The notes: generated from the letters alone by a model not told the origin. Counted from the first letter of the stretch, positions 48,673 through 62,514 are shown. The stretch: DNA of 64,000 nt from Silurus meridionalis (GCF_014805685.1 NC_060899.1:14164954-14228953); one strand, 5' to 3'. Program-made: numbers and translations.

Positions 48673-51600
48673 TTAAAGCACCTGGATGTAATTTTTCGGG
48701 ACGATGCCACGTCGGCCGGCAAATTCCCCTACGAACCACTCCTCGTCCACCTCCTCCAGGGAGGACACGACGTCCCCGACCTTCAACGTGCACACAAACA
48801 CACCGAGAAAAACACTCAATTAGAAACAGACAAACTGTGAAGCAACATAGATGCCAGTATATACCAAGGATAGACAATATGGACAGAAGTTTATGGACAC
48901 CAGAGCATGTTTTTTTAACATTCTACATCTAGTCCCCATTTGCTTTTATAAGAACCTTCACTCTTCAGGGAAGATGTTTCACTATGTTTTTGTGCTTGTG
49001 GAGATTTGTGTTTATTTAGCCACAAGGGTGTTCATAAAATCAGGTTGATGAGGAGGCCTTGTGTGCAGTGTAGTAAATTCAGGTGTCCTGGTACTTTTGT
49101 CCCTACAGTGGATGTACATATTGATACTGTATATGAAAGGTGGTACAAAAGAGCTGCGAATGAATCCATGTCATCATATAACCATTATAAAATGGTATTT
49201 ATTTTCCTTAGAGAATGAATCACAGTGCTGTTTTGTTGCTCATATAATGCACTTAGTACACAATCATCAGGCATAACATAACTTTTGCTGCCAAAACAGT
49301 CCTGAGCATTAACCCACAACTGTTCCTTCCTTGGACCACTTTTGATAGATACTGACCACTGCAGACCAGGAACATCATACAAGAGCTGCAGTATTAGAGA
49401 TGCTCTGACCCAGTCCTTACCTTTGAGAACAAAATTATAATTTGCAGCCTAATATCCCACCCACTAACAGGTGCAATGATGAAGGGATCAGTGTTATTCA
49501 CTTCACCTTTTGGTGGTCATAAAGTTATGCCTGGTCGGTGTACATCTCTTCTCCTGAGACTTGTTATAACCTAATCAGTGAGCATATATAGTGAATAAGA
49601 CGCCATTAAATATTTTTTAAGGGCTGGGGAGGTGGTAGCTCAGAGGTTATGAATATATGTTACTGATCAGAAGGTTGGGTGGTTAAGATTCGGTATCACC
49701 AAGCTGTCATGCTTGGGGCCCTTGAGCAAGGCTCTTAACACTCTGTGCTCCAGGGGTGTTGTATCTTTGCTGACCACGGTGCTCTGACCCCAGCTTACTA
49801 AAATAATTTCACTGTGCTATAAAGTACATATGACAAGTCAAAAGCACCTTCAAATATCCAAAAATACCAATTGAATATCATCTGTAACACTGCCTTTTCT
49901 TTACTTTTTACTTCTTTGGGTTCATACTATATATGATTTTTTTCCGGAAATATAAAATGTACAGTACGTCCACCAAGAGAGGGATTCTTCAAACCTTTCA
50001 CAGCCACGGATTGATTTTAATCTTGGACTTGGACAAACCGTCAGGATGATTCATGAGATGTAATGAGATCATGTCGAAGCTGTAATGAGGTCTAGAACTA
50101 GTCGGGAAAACACAGGCAAAAACAATGGGAAACAACACAAACACACACCTTGAGGCAGAGTTCATCCTCAGACTCGGGAGTGAAATTGTAAAGCGCTCGA
50201 CCCGTCAGCCCTTCCTCTACACACACGGCAGGGTCTACAGGAAGACAGAAGACAAAAAATCAAGCATTTTAATACGAATGGAATCAAAATTCAATGTCGA
50301 GGATCAATGATTATGCAGAGGGCATTTACCACCACAATGTTGACACTTTTCCAATAACAGCATGCCCCAAAGGGCTCACTCTTCTTCTATTACAGTTTTT
50401 ACCAGTAACTGTATTGACCACAATGTTGACACTGGAGATTTCCTTAAAAAATGCTAAATGAAAAACTCTAACCAAAAAAAAATTTCTCAAGGATTTATAT
50501 ACAATGCCCCAAAGTCCCTTCAGAAGCAGTTGCTATGGAAACAATGTATTAGAAAGTGCACTGAATATAAATCAGGGATATGCAGATTAGAAAATCCATT
50601 AACGCCATGTTGTATTGTGCATAAAACATCATTGCGTACCTGGTGACTCAAGTGTCAAAATCTCCGCTTGACTTTCCTGAATGAGCTCGACAAAATTCAA
50701 AGGGAAGAGCCCCGTGCGTCCGTTGAGTCTGCCACGCCCCCACTCATCATTCACATTCTCCGTGAGCGTTATGACATCGCCGGCACGCAACGTCAGCTCG
50801 CCGTCATCGCCGTCGAACGCGAAACGAGCTCGATACCTGAGGATAAGGATGGAAGAGCAAAAAAGGATTACAAGGAGGTGATGGAAAGATACAAAAGGAG
50901 GTTGTGTATGAAATAGATGAAGCGGTATAAACCTGACACTGGTGTTCGTCTCAGGCTGCTGCACCACTGTCTGTGGCTCTTTCTTCAGCGGTTCATCCTG
51001 ATGTTGACCTGTTCCAACTCCTGGAATGCCTGGTGTCTTGGTTGGTCCTGATGAGGCATCGAGAAAAACAAGAAGGTTCTCCTTCTGTAGAAAGGAGGCA
51101 CAAGAACAGACTTTCACACATCTGATATTTACAACGTGTCTGTGGGAATGTTTCATGTAATTACCTGCAAATAGGATTCTTCAGGATCACTGCTAGGGGG
51201 GGTTTCTGTGGTGTTAACTGGAGGGATTTTGCTCTACAACACACACACACACACACACCTCTGTTCATATATCTCTTAAACTAGAAAATATGACATTCCT
51301 CCCAGCTTTCTGAAGCTATATTAAAGGAAGCAGGACTTACCGTATACTCCCTGTAGAGAGGATGCCCAGGTTTTGGTCTCGGTGGCAGCAGTGGCCCTCG
51401 TTTGACTCCCCTCGTAGAGGAACCTGCGGATTTGCTCGACTTGATTGGCGGCGGACGCAGAGGAAGCGGCTTGCCCTCACTGGCGCTACATAAAAATACA
51501 GAGTTTATCATAGAAAAGAGAGCAAGAGTGAAGGATTAGGAATAGTTTAATGATCAGCTAAAAAGGGGACAGAGCTGCTTACTAATCAGTACTTTATAAC

Positions 51601-54600
51601 AACAGGCAGCACATACACATTACACGAACTTTATAAAACACTTAAATGTAAAAAGAAAAAAAAAAAGTGTGCTAGACTTACTGATGTGGTGGTGATGGGC
51701 CAGATTTGGTTACAGTTGCAGCACTGACAGCATCCTGAAAATACACATAAAATTTGTACAATTCTCTCATACTGACCACTGGATGTTCAACATGGCACCT
51801 CATGGTCAAGACTCTTTGAGGATTTTAGAGAATTAGAATTGTTGCGCTCCACAAAGATGCCCAAGGCTATAAGAATTTCTCAATAACAAAAGAAAAGTAG
51901 CAAAAAGGAAAAAAATAATATACCTGTGCAGGAGTGTGTTTAGGAGTGTGTTTTGGGGGCTGTAACCTCCTCTGGGACTGCGGTTTAGCTGGACCTGAGC
52001 ACATTAAATGCAAGGATCAGAATTCAGAAAGTCAAAATTAAATCCAAAATAGCCAAAAGAGTCAAGGCGATAATAGAAGTTTACATTAAAAACACCCAAG
52101 AAGCACATGCTTACATTTTTCCCCGCCTCTGCTGGAGGATGTGAGTACTACAGGCTTCCCAGAAGCAGCCGTACTTGAGTCCTGATCTTCTGAACTTTTC
52201 CTTCTTGAGGAGTTAAAGGGCATTTCTCCAGGCTGAACTACATCTTCCTGAGTAAAAGCTCCAGACTTGCGAGCAGCTAAAGGAGGTCTGGGAGGTGGCC
52301 GAAGTCGATAGGGCTCGTTTTTTACTTCGAAGGAACCCTGCTGCTGAGATACGGGTAATTTTTTCACGAGGGGTCTAGGAGCAGGAACTGGGTGAACCAA
52401 TGGCTTATTTTGTTCTTCTGAAGGAATTCTGGTGTCCTCCACATTTGGTGTTGGGTTATATGGTTTTGCAGTGACAAGCGGTTTGGGATTCTGGGTTCTT
52501 GGTCGTGGTTCTGGTCTTGTTTTCGTTTCTGAAGGTTCACACACAATAGTGGAATCCAAACAGCGTTCAGTAGAAACGCTTTCCTCTTCTACACTCTTCT
52601 CAGTTTTCTCCATTTCATTAATACGGTCGTCCTGTTTATCGTAGCCAAAGACGTCTAACAGGTCCTGGAAGTACTTATTAGATGCGATGTCTAAAGAATT
52701 ATCAGTAAAACTGGAAAATACACTCTCTGTACCATTGTCTTTAAGGCGCACCAAGGTCTGGACTTTGACCTCTCTGGTTTCTGGCTGATCCAGAGGCTCC
52801 TCTTTAATCACTGAGTGCTGTAGGGCTTTAGAGCGTGGCCGTGGCCTGGGGTGTCCCATAACCTCCTGTTTCACTGGGACCTGCGGCTGAGACTTATGAG
52901 TAATGTTGGAGGAGTCAGCAGTGATGGGAGTCAAGGGTTCCAGTGTGTGAGTGAAGTGAGTCTGAGCTCCACCAGGAGGGTGTGTTGGAGTGTGTGTGGA
53001 ACAGGAGGGATCAGGCTCGTCTAGTTCAATCAAAGAGTGCATGTGCATAAGGACTGGCTCGGCAGGTTTCGGAGCGAGTGGGAGGGACGGACGAGGTGGT
53101 TTTGGGGGCCGGCGCACTGAGAAAAAAACAAAAACAAACACGTTTGGTTCGAGTTTGGGTTTCAGCTAAAATATAAACACAATTTGTCTTTCGCTCAGTA
53201 TGTAGCTGAATACGCAAGGATTTTTATGCGTGAAGCTTGTTTTTTTAGAGCATTCTGTACAAACCTTTATAATAGTCTTCTCAGCTCGACTAGATTTGTG
53301 TGGTTTCTGATGCTCTACAACAATTATCATGAACCCAAAACCTTTTCAAATAGTTTTGAAATGGTGCAAGACTTACTCTGGGGTCTGGTACAGCTCTGAG
53401 GCTCGAGCGTCTCAGGGTCGGTCTGTGTGGCGATGGTGGTGGTATGACGTGGTGGAGCGGAGGATGACGAGTTTGATGATAACGAGGAGGACGGCGATGA
53501 GGAGGAGGAGGAGGAGGAGGAGGAGGAGGAAGCAGCGACAGAGGAAGTCTGGGTGTTCTGCTCCCGACTTTTTTCTCTAATCACCTGTTCATATGATGGT
53601 GGTGGAAGCTGGGGAAAAAAAAACAAAAATCAGCCGGTTTTTGTAAGAAACTGTTTGAATCCAACCCTGTTGTGGTCAGTGTTTTTATTGCTTAGTCATG
53701 GTTTCATCAACTGAGAAAAAAGACCGGTATTACAGCTTTCCTTACCTGTACTGTAACAGAGCCAGACCAAGATGGCTGAGCAGGGGGAGGAGGTGCAGGG
53801 GGAAATGACCCAGGTGCCCCTGTGAACCAAGAGTTTGTGGCCAGAGGTTCAGCTGCAAGAATAGTGATCTCAGGACGCCTGCAGAATGAAAAGATCATAC
53901 AGATGACTAGATATTTAATACCGGATCATTTTATAGTGTGGCTCGATTGAAAGGGGAAAGTGGAAGCTCTGGGTTACTGATCAGAAGGTCTGGGGGTTTA
54001 AGCTCCAGTACCACCACTCTTGGGCCCTTAAACAAGGCCCTTAAACCAATATGCTCCAGTGGCTTCCTAATATTGGATTTCCCTGGGCTCAAGATGTTGG
54101 ACTGCTGATCAGAAGGTTGTGAGATCAAATCCCAACACCACCAAGCTATCACTGCTGGGAATTTGGGAAAGATTCCAAGATAAAAACATCAGGAATTTAT
54201 AGCAATTGATGAGAAATTTGGGAAAAATATCAACTGTATTATATACAAGTGTAACATACAAGTGTTTGTTTGGTCATGAGCTGATATGGAGGCAAACGAA
54301 TACAGATTTTTTTTTAAAGATTTAATTATAAGCAGAATTATGCAGGCTTGATGAGTATAAGAGACTCATCAAAAACATTACAACTACTAAAGTCTCTAAA
54401 CTTTTGACCAGTACTGTTCCTTCTGCATGAAACCTGGTAAAAGGTAAAAGAAAGAGCATCACAGCTTGAGCTAGATAACCTTATAAATTGTCAATGAAAT
54501 AGCCCCAAATTGCATTTATACATATACACACATTTAACACACATTTATATACACACTGTATAAACACATTCTGGTATTTGCTGGGCAAACTTTAATACCA

Positions 54601-56784
54601 TAGATAAAATATATTTGTCCGAATAATAAACAAACCGAGAATACAACAGCCTTTATCACAGCACCCCTGGAGCACAGAGGATTTGCTCAAGGAGCGGCAG
54701 CTTGGCGATACCCGAGGCTTGAACCCCCAACCTTCTGATCAGTAACCCAGCACCTTAACCACTGAGCTACCACTACCACTTACTTGAATGGATGAAATCT
54801 TCGGACTGTGGCTCCAATTTTCCTGCGGCCCTGCAGTAAGTGTGCTGTGTGCGTGTAATTGATGAATGTGCAGGATAGAAATTAAACTGAAACTGCATTA
54901 CATTGGGTTGTTTTCACCTAAATTATCCTGCAAGATTTTATTTTCAACTACATTTAAGTCGGCTAACTTGCAATTTTGTGAATTAACAGTTTATTCATAT
55001 TTTCCCGTTAATGCCGTGGAAAGTTTCCAGGAATTTTTCAACCCTAGTGGTGATTTTATTGTTTTGGGGTTTTTTTTGGAGGAAAGGAGTCTCCAGTTTC
55101 AGTACGTGGGTCATACAAAAGTCTGGACAAAGGGCTTTCAGGTTTCCCTGTGCACTAGTAACTGTAAGGAAACATTAACCGAATATAACACAAAAAATGA
55201 AAACACTACAGGGCGTCCTGTTATAGTATATGAACTTCCTGCACTGGAGCTATGACATCACTGATTATTTCCCTTTACCCTATAAACACTCCCCACTGTG
55301 TTTTATTCCTGACATACTGATTAGATTAATATTTCAGCACGCACTCGTTACCGAGTTCCACAACAACACATGAGATACTAAGCTAAATAAAAAGCGCTTT
55401 ATAAATACAAACACAATTCTGTACCTAAAGCAATAATGTTTTTCTTACTCACCGTCTGTCCCTGTGTGGATCAGTCGGAGCAGGCGTTCTGGTGGACGCT
55501 AAAAAAATGTCAGAGAGGAAAAAAAGAAGACATCAAAACACAAAATAAGCGTTTGTGTCGCAAACGCTAAAAAAACCCCAGAGGCGTACTCACTCCTTTT
55601 TATCACAGCCCTGATGGACGAGAGCGCGCCTTGAGTGCTGAAACAGAAAGAGAAAGTTCTACGTGAAACTCGTTTTCCCATTCCTGCTTCGGAGTTTACT
55701 TTAGAGCATGAGCACAATTATCCGTTTCAGTGCTTCCAGCTGTGACTCATTTGCTCGGAGTGAACTTTGTTTTCCTCGCTGGAACTTGGGCTTATGCTGA
55801 GTAATGGGAAAAACATTTCCATCATAAAGTGACCGACCACACCAAAATTCCCCATCCAACCCCGACATTCCACCAGCGACTGCTGGATTCTCGCGCTCCC
55901 GACACTCCATTTCATACCTTAAAGCCGCCTCGAGTCTCCTTAAGTGAGAAAGTGTTGTTCTATAACCACAACAGCACTACTGTATCATTCCTACATTATG
56001 TATATAGACTTGTATGATGGACCCTTCAAACCAGCTGATACTAAATGTGGTGTAATTGTTAATACTGATGATTTCTTCAAGAGTGGCATTTTCATTAGTC
56101 TCAAGGGTCAAACTGTAGATTTACTTTCTCCTCAGACAAGCTAAAAAAATTTATTTTTTGGATGAAATAATAAAAAAAGGAGAGGATCCTGAGGGCATGG
56201 TTGTCTTCATCCATCATAGCAGGAGCAAGTTAGAACAAGATGAGGCGTGTTCTTTTTTTATAAATCTAAAGAAGCAGACTTTCAACACCTTGTCTATTAA
56301 TATTAGAACAAGCAGGTTATTTTCTCTCTCAGTATTTCAATCTAACTATTTTAGCTCTTATAATTGAAGGTATTATATCTCCCTATTTGCCCCAGAAAAC
56401 CCATCTAAAGCTTGGCACCTACAATCCCTGAGCATTATGTAATGTAACACGTAAGTGCTTCTCTCAGACAAAATACACCTCTCCCGCGACCCGCTTCGAC
56501 ACGGCCAGAAAACCAGACGTGAATCCAAACATGACCAATTATCCTGTTACGACAAACAACCCCATACCTTGTTTTTCTTGACCTAAGTCAACAAGTATTA
56601 CAAGCAAAGAAGACCTTCTACTAAACCTCCTCCTACACCTTCTACTTCTAACTAAAGACTTTCTACTGTTCCAGCTTGAAAAGTGTCTTGATTCATTCCA
56701 GAGAAGTGCAAGAAGTGCCAGAAACTCAAACCAGGGGTTTTCTGAAGCTCTCTGGATTTTGGATTGTGGAGGGGAGGTTAGAAA

Positions 56785-56845
<61 letters not shown>

Positions 56846-58556
56846 TCAAAACCAACAGTGACAGTAAGTTTAGTGGAAACTGTTTTTTCTGTCTTACCTG
56901 GATTGGCGGTGTTCAGGCTTGTTCCTATCTGCTCGATCTAAACACAAACACACACTCATCAAACACACTATCCAATATGGAGATACAAGATACACCGATT
57001 TCAGCAGATGTGAAGTAAAAAATGTAAAACGGACCTAAAATTAACCAACACGACATTTTCATACCATATTCGAGCCCAAGTGTAGTATAACTTGTAACCT
57101 GTAATAACTGTAACCACTACCATTAGCCAGAGGTTTAATCAAGAACATGAAAGAAACTACAAAAATGACCACTGCACACTATTTCACTGGTTCAATCCCT
57201 AACTAGAAAGCCAGGAAGCAGGAGAAAGAACTGTACAAACGTCTCAACTGCCATTTACAAAATAACTGAATGACTGTGTGTCAAAGAATCTCGCAGCACA
57301 ACCAGCACAATTTTATGACTGTAGCAGCTCCAGGGGGATCGAAACAAAGCCCATTTTACAATTCACACCTACATTTTTGTTTGGTTTATAACCATATATA
57401 TTTCAGCTCAATTCCAGCCACCTCACTTTAAAACATCTGGCCACACCCATGCTCACCTTTAAGGTGCAGTTGTGTGGAGCTAGCTTTTACAGTAACGCTT
57501 CACGGATAAATCGATAACGCACATTATCTTTAAACATATATACTATATATACATTTACACAGGAATTTAAGCCTTAATGTGACAGTGAAATGTTTCGCAT
57601 CGACCTGGACTTGGACTTGCCACTGACTTATTACCAGTTGTATATGGACTGGCTTTATTTCTGGGCATTGGTCTTTCAATATTGTGCATGCGGTCTTTTC
57701 TGTTCACATACACACCTTGTCCAGAAGCAATATTATCTAGAGTGGCCAAATTATGAGAGCAATGCATGAAATAAAAGGATTCAATGATGGGAAAAAAGCC
57801 ATTTTTCAGTCCAGGTCAATACAAAACATCTGGAGATCATTCAAGACTTGGATTCCCGTGTAAATTGAACGTGATGTAAAGTCATCACCGATGAATAAAA
57901 AGACGTTTTTTCCGTTGTTGTCATTCCTTTATACACATCCTCTACTGCAAAAACTGTACATCTGCAATCCACTGGTTCTAGTAGCAGTCAGAAATTATGG
58001 TTATCATCATTTAACATAATAAGAAAAAAAATTAACACCAAATGACAAGAAAACTGGATGAACATATAGGAGCAATGTCTTGGAGACTTGGAGGGCATTT
58101 TTGATCACATGACTGCTGGTTTTGGTCACATGACTCTGAAGGGTTCATGGCTCAGGGTTTAATTGTAACTCAAGTCTATATAAAGTATATATTAATGATG
58201 GTAAAGAGTTGAATGTATTGCATTTATTTATATTCTTATTGTCTAGAAAGCATGTCCGGTCATTCCATACACCGGAGAGAAAGAAAAAGACAGGAAAAAG
58301 AGAGAAAGAAAGAGAATTTCATGAATTATTTGGAATAATTGTTCGAAATATAAATATTTGGACACATTTGCATGTAACTTAAAGAACCGTTCGGCTTTTC
58401 GGAGACACCTGTATATTGTAATATAAGTAGAAAAAAGCGAAACGGAAATAGTTCACCTGGTGCGGTACTGGGCGCTCGCTGGTTTCGTCTCGCGCCGACG
58501 GCCTCGCGCGTCTCACGCAAACTTTCCTCTTCATCCTCCGCTCGCGCTTCGGCCAT
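48673..58556 (-). CDS. sh3d19: SH3 domain-containing protein 19 (SH3D19)
   Basis: Fifteen coding exons on the minus strand, phases closing: 58457-58556, 56898-56937, 55594-55637, 55453-55498, 53746-53878, 53377-53608, 52115-53116, 51924-51994, 51682-51734, 51341-51485, 51165-51233, 50933-51084, 50640-50836, 50149-50234, 48673-48780; 825 aa. Start MAEARAEDEEES. Order: GALSSIRAVIKR (about 60-75), RRPEITILAAEPL, a WW-type PPSY motif (about 124-127), a poly-Ser run, PPKPPRPSLPLAPKP, a long Pro-rich adaptor region with PPRPKPGHPLY, then SH3 domains at about 697-752 (GRTGLFPLNFVEL) and 771-825 (ALYNF...GIVPKNYIQVL, ending at the stop). The C-terminal SH3 and LSSIRA/RRPEITI blocks identify SH3D19, an adaptor binding ADAM proteases and endocytic partners. 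Human SH3D19 has five SH3 domains; only two exist here. Convergent with DCLK2, divergent from FHIP1A. Confidence 0.9.
48870..49122. mobile_element. MITE-like non-autonomous DNA element, copy 2 (SH3D19 last intron)
   Basis: AATATGGACAGAAGTTTATG at the left and CTGGTACTTTTGTCCCTACA at the right form a loose inverted pair. Internal TTGTGGAGATTTGTG and GAGGAGGCCTTGTGTGCAGT match copy 1 at 8230-8660; this copy is shorter. Confidence 0.6.
49620..49850 (+). mobile_element. tRNA-derived SINE in the last SH3D19 intron
   Basis: GGGGAGGTGGTAGCTCAGAGG, TTACTGATCAGAAGGTTGGG, GGGCCCTTGAGCAAGGCTC and a short body ending near CATATGACAAGTC. It lies antisense to the gene. Confidence 0.8.
53955..54180 (+). 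mobile_element. Two head fragments of the SINE in tandem, SH3D19 intron 4
   Basis: Head 1: GGGTTACTGATCAGAAGGTC, then TTGGGCCCTTAAACAAGGCC. After about 80 bp a second head repeats TGCTGATCAGAAGGTTGTGA with CCCAACACCACCAAGCTATC. The second lacks the A box. Confidence 0.65.
54655..54785 (-). mobile_element. tRNA-derived SINE, 5' part, SH3D19 intron 4
   Basis: On the minus strand: GTGGTAGTGGTAGCTCAGTG, GTTAAGGTGCTGGGTTACTG, ATCAGAAGGTTGGGGGTTCA and AGCCTCGGGTATCGCCAAGC. It lies about 500 bp from the plus-strand copies, in opposite orientation. Confidence 0.75.
55638..56897 (-). other. SH3D19 intron 2
   Basis: Apart from the CA tract at its 5' end I see no repeat I recognise and no missing SH3 exon. 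Short open frames near 55700-56370 have no recognisable similarity. Confidence 0.5.
56790..56842. repeat. (CA)n microsatellite in SH3D19 intron 2
   Basis: About 52 bp of pure CA; it lies 56 bp downstream of exon 2 in gene orientation. Confidence 0.9.
56938..58456 (-). other. SH3D19 intron 1
   Basis: 1.5 kb without exons or confident repeats. An A/G-rich run lies near 58273-58315. Confidence 0.5.
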
Positions 58557-58930
58557 GATCTCAAATGGATACTGGGAATATCTCTTGTTTCACCACCAAA
58601 ACATTAAGAGCATTTCTCTAATAAATAATCGTATAAACCCGGCCGCAAGGGGAAAGTCCGGCTTGTCCCTTTAAAACTCTTTAACACTCGTCCAAATCCG
58701 TTCAATCGCCTATTAAACTGTTCGCACTTCTCCTGGAAAATGTCTTTAGGGAAAGAAAATACCAGGCGAAATATCCGATCGCTATAAAAACAATGCCGCT
58801 CATTATCTGAAACTCCGACACGCTCCGATCCGAGTATCAGCGCTCGGGCGTTCAGGCGCGCTCCCGAGTCATGACGTAAACAGGAAGTTCTTGGAGGTGC
58901 GCGTGCACGTTTAGCGATTCCAGTATCAGT
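58440..58930 (-). promoter_or_regulatory. SH3D19 CpG-rich promoter, first exon and upstream ETS/CRE-like sites
   Basis: CpG density is high over exon 1 and upstream to about 58915. ATGACGTAA (58871-58879) is a CRE/ATF-like site, and ACAGGAAGT (58880-58888, read on the plus strand) is an ETS-type site right beside it, about 315 bp upstream of the ATG. There is no TATA box. Confidence 0.5.
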
Positions 58931-60233
58931 GCAGGAAGAGTTCAGGACTTTGTGTCACTTTTAATTACATGATATACAGATTATAATGCAGGGAACATTG
59001 GGTAAGAAAAACACTGGTGGGTGCAGGTCACTCATCAGAAACAAAAAAAAGTGCTTGAAGTTTCTAGATTGTGGACTAATCTGCAAATATTTACTTAAAT
59101 GCATTTCAAGATTCAATGCCACAAAAGAAAAATACATGATTAGACTTCTAATTTGTTGTGTTTAGGATGAATAACCATATTTATCACATCCTGTTTGCAC
59201 AAAGTGTCACTCAGTGTTTGAATGTACAGAATTTATTATTATATGGACAAATCATTTGCATAATCACAAATCTACTGTACTGCTCAAAAATCTCTCCATC
59301 TTTTAAACGTTCTTACTCCTGGTCTGCTAGAGTTAGAAGATACAAATTACACCTGTTAATCAGTCACGTTTTGTTTTATTTTCATGCCCTTTATACAGTA
59401 CCAGACAGTGTTTAAAAAATAATTATTATAATAATAAAATACAAAATTGTTTAATAAATCGTATGATAATTTCCAAGACCTCTGACGAAAAACTTTAGCA
59501 CAATTCAATATGAAAAAAAACAGAAACGCTGCTACTATTTTGCTACTTTTAATTAACTATTTATTAATTTATAAGCGTGTTTGTCAGCTAGTAACCACAA
59601 GATGGCGGTATACACACGATTATAAGACTTACTTCATTTGTTCGTTCGTTTGTTTATTTTGTTTTTTTGGAAATTTAGCGGATTGCCACAAAAGTTTAGT
59701 GCATTAAATATAAAGGTTGTTGGAATAGTAATGTATTATTAATAATGTAATATTAATAATGTATTATCAATGTATTCATGTATCGCCTCAATCGACGAGG
59801 AGGAGGGATTAGGTCGGTGCGTATTTGCATATGTTAACGAGTGGGCGTGGTTTACCAGGAATCCTGAGTACCTTGTGTGACCGGCGGGATTATTCTGAGC
59901 CTCAGCCGGCCGACATGAACAACCAGGGATTTTATTACCATTTATAATGTTGCTTTTCTTTGTGGATCTGTTTATTTCGGGTATCATGTGGATCGTGTGA
60001 AGTTTTAGTAGGAATGTGTGGACAAGAGTTTAATGGATGTTTGTTCCTTTCAGCAGACTGTTCTAACGGGTGAGGTTTATTACCGGATTAATTGACTTAA
60101 TATCTGTTTATTACAGTGCTTTTTAAAATAACTTGATTAATTTGTTTGTGTATTTACAGAAAGTGTCTAAAACAATAACAAATATAAATCAATAAACAAA
60201 TCTCAGAGGAATAATGGAATATAGTCAAATCAT

Positions 60234-60235
<2 letters not shown>

Positions 60236-60286
<51 letters not shown>

Positions 60287-60287
60287 A
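60236..60287. repeat. (GATA)n microsatellite
   Basis: About 12 tandem GATA units. Confidence 0.9.
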
Positions 60288-61681
60288 TCCTTGTATTTTA
60301 TACTTTTATTTATACTTTCATAATTTTTTATAAATTTTTGGTTTCATTTTTATTTATTTTATGTATTTATCTTTTAATATTCTATATCTATTTTTATTAA
60401 CATGTCGGTCATAAACATTACTACACACGTTTTATATATATTTTTATATATATTTTTATATATAGATGCATTATTCCTTTTATATAACAGAAGTAATCTT
60501 GTAATATATACACATATGAGACAATGCAGGAAAATGAATGATTTGCATATCAGTACCTCTACTTTGCTTCAGGACCACTGTTCTTTTGTATGTGGGTTTT
60601 TTGTTTGGTTGGATAGAGGATATATATACAGTATAATATATCTCTGATAACACTGACACTGAGACCTCATAACATATGTAAAGGAAAAAAAAATCTGTGT
60701 TGTGTTCTTGTAAAATAGAAATTACAACAGTGTTGTGAATTTATTTTTTAGTTACAGTTAAAATCTTGGAATGTCTGAGCAGGTTCATTCTTTAACTTAT
60801 ATCACTAATTCATTTAGAAATGAAAAACATGACTTTTACAAAGTACCGAGAGTTAAGACTTCTTCCATAAATACCAAGGATGCTATGGATCTTCTCACGG
60901 AAACCATTCACCATATTTACAATTAGTCTCTATAATGTAAGCTACACATACACATGTATGTTGTCCTTGCATTTACATGCAACAAACTAGGTCATTTAAT
61001 GTTATGAAGCTTTAAACTCTCACTTAGCATTGTACATATCATATATAGGTAATAATTCTCTAAAGTAAATCCCTGGGTAAGTTATCTAAAATCAACCACA
61101 TATCAGAAAGAGTACATTAAAATAAACCTGCAAGCCAGAAAAGTGGCAGTTTCAGGAAATGAATCAACATACAATCATCCTCATTCCTAACTTTTCATCC
61201 CACAGTTTCATTATCTGGAAAATCTTGTCCCTAAGGTGTTCTGAGCATAAGATTCATATCCTCTAAAGATCCCTGATTTCCTCGTCCCTACTCAGACATG
61301 TAGCATGTTATTGTTTGCTTGCTTATAAACCTCCCTCTTTTTCTTTCTCTCCGTCTCTCTCACGCTGTTCTCTGTTTCTCCCGGTTTGTCTCTGCCAGGA
61401 CCTCTCCTCGCAGTTGTGGCTTTGCTGAGGTAGGAATTTTGGGGGAATGGTGAGGAATGCTGGGAATGTTAAATCCGAGCCTCCACCCTATAGGGACAAG
61501 CTAAGAGGCCGCCACAGACAAAGAAAAAGACAGGGAAGTCAGGATGTCTTATAGAATTACTAGATATAGAATATAAAAAGATAAATACATAAAATAATTA
61601 AAAATGAAACTATAAAATTTATAAAAAATATTAAATTATGAAAGTATAAAATACAAGGATTATATAAATGTGTATATATAA

Positions 61682-61685
<4 letters not shown>

Positions 61686-61764
<79 letters not shown>
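61686..61764. repeat. (TA)n microsatellite
   Basis: About 75 bp of TA. Tyr-Ile reading frames here are artefacts. Confidence 0.9.
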
Positions 61765-61768
<4 letters not shown>

Positions 61769-62104
61769 TGCTACAACAAGAAAAAGTATGGTACAACCAG
61801 GACACTTCCAAAAGCTGGCCACCCAGCCAAAGCAATCAGGGGAGAAGGGCCTTAGTAAAAGAGGTGATGGTCACTCTGAGTAAGCTCCGGAAATCCTGTG
61901 TGGCTAGACAGATGCCTCTTCTCTTTGGTGCAAAAGCCAAGAAAGCCGGCTTGTAGTTTGCCAACAGTCACCTGAAGGATTAGTCATAAGTGTTTAAGAG
62001 ATACGTGTGTTAAAAATTTAAATTGTTATTATTGAGCTCTAAGCCAAAATGCTGTTAAATTCACCATCTGCATTCTTCAACTCATTACATTTACCTTATG
62101 TTGT

Positions 62105-62235
62105 CAGACCCCTTCATCCAGACTGACTTACAATGATTTTAATTATTGAATGGAGCACTTGAGGGTTAAGGGCCTTGCTCAAGGGCCCAGCAGTGACAGC
62201 TTGGTGGTGCTGAGATTTGAAATTCCAGTCAAAAG
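62105..62235 (-). mobile_element. tRNA-derived SINE, internal fragment
   Basis: Minus-strand CACCACCAAGCTGTCACTGC, TGGGCCCTTGAGCAAGGCCC and TTAACCCTCAAGTGCTCC match the central SINE body. The A and B boxes are lost. Confidence 0.6.
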
Positions 62236-62514
62236 TTTATCTTGGTTGAACATCTTTAACAGTGACCCACGGCTTCCCTACCTTCAAGCAGAAGTCTAGT
62301 GAGGGAATGACTGCTAATAGCTACTCAAACCTAAGTGATAACAGGAACTAAGTTGTTTGGCAGACACTCCACACCATTCCCTGTAACTATAAATGAACAA
62401 GTTCCATCATATGTAATGTACCAACCTGGAAGTACAGAGTGTTTATTACAAATTTGTTGTATTATGTCTGATTTAGTTCAAAGTTTAATTTAATTGAAAT
62501 ATTTAATTGTAAGT

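Noticed and set aside
49185..49382. Candidate extra SH3D19 exon in the last intron
   Set aside because: The translation has no SH3 features; the DNA next to the MITE copy looks repeat-derived and phases of the flanking exons already join correctly.
50668..50916. Plus-strand frames opposite the SH3D19 SH3 exon
   Set aside because: Shadow of the minus-strand exon, which has a clear SH3 sequence and splice sites.
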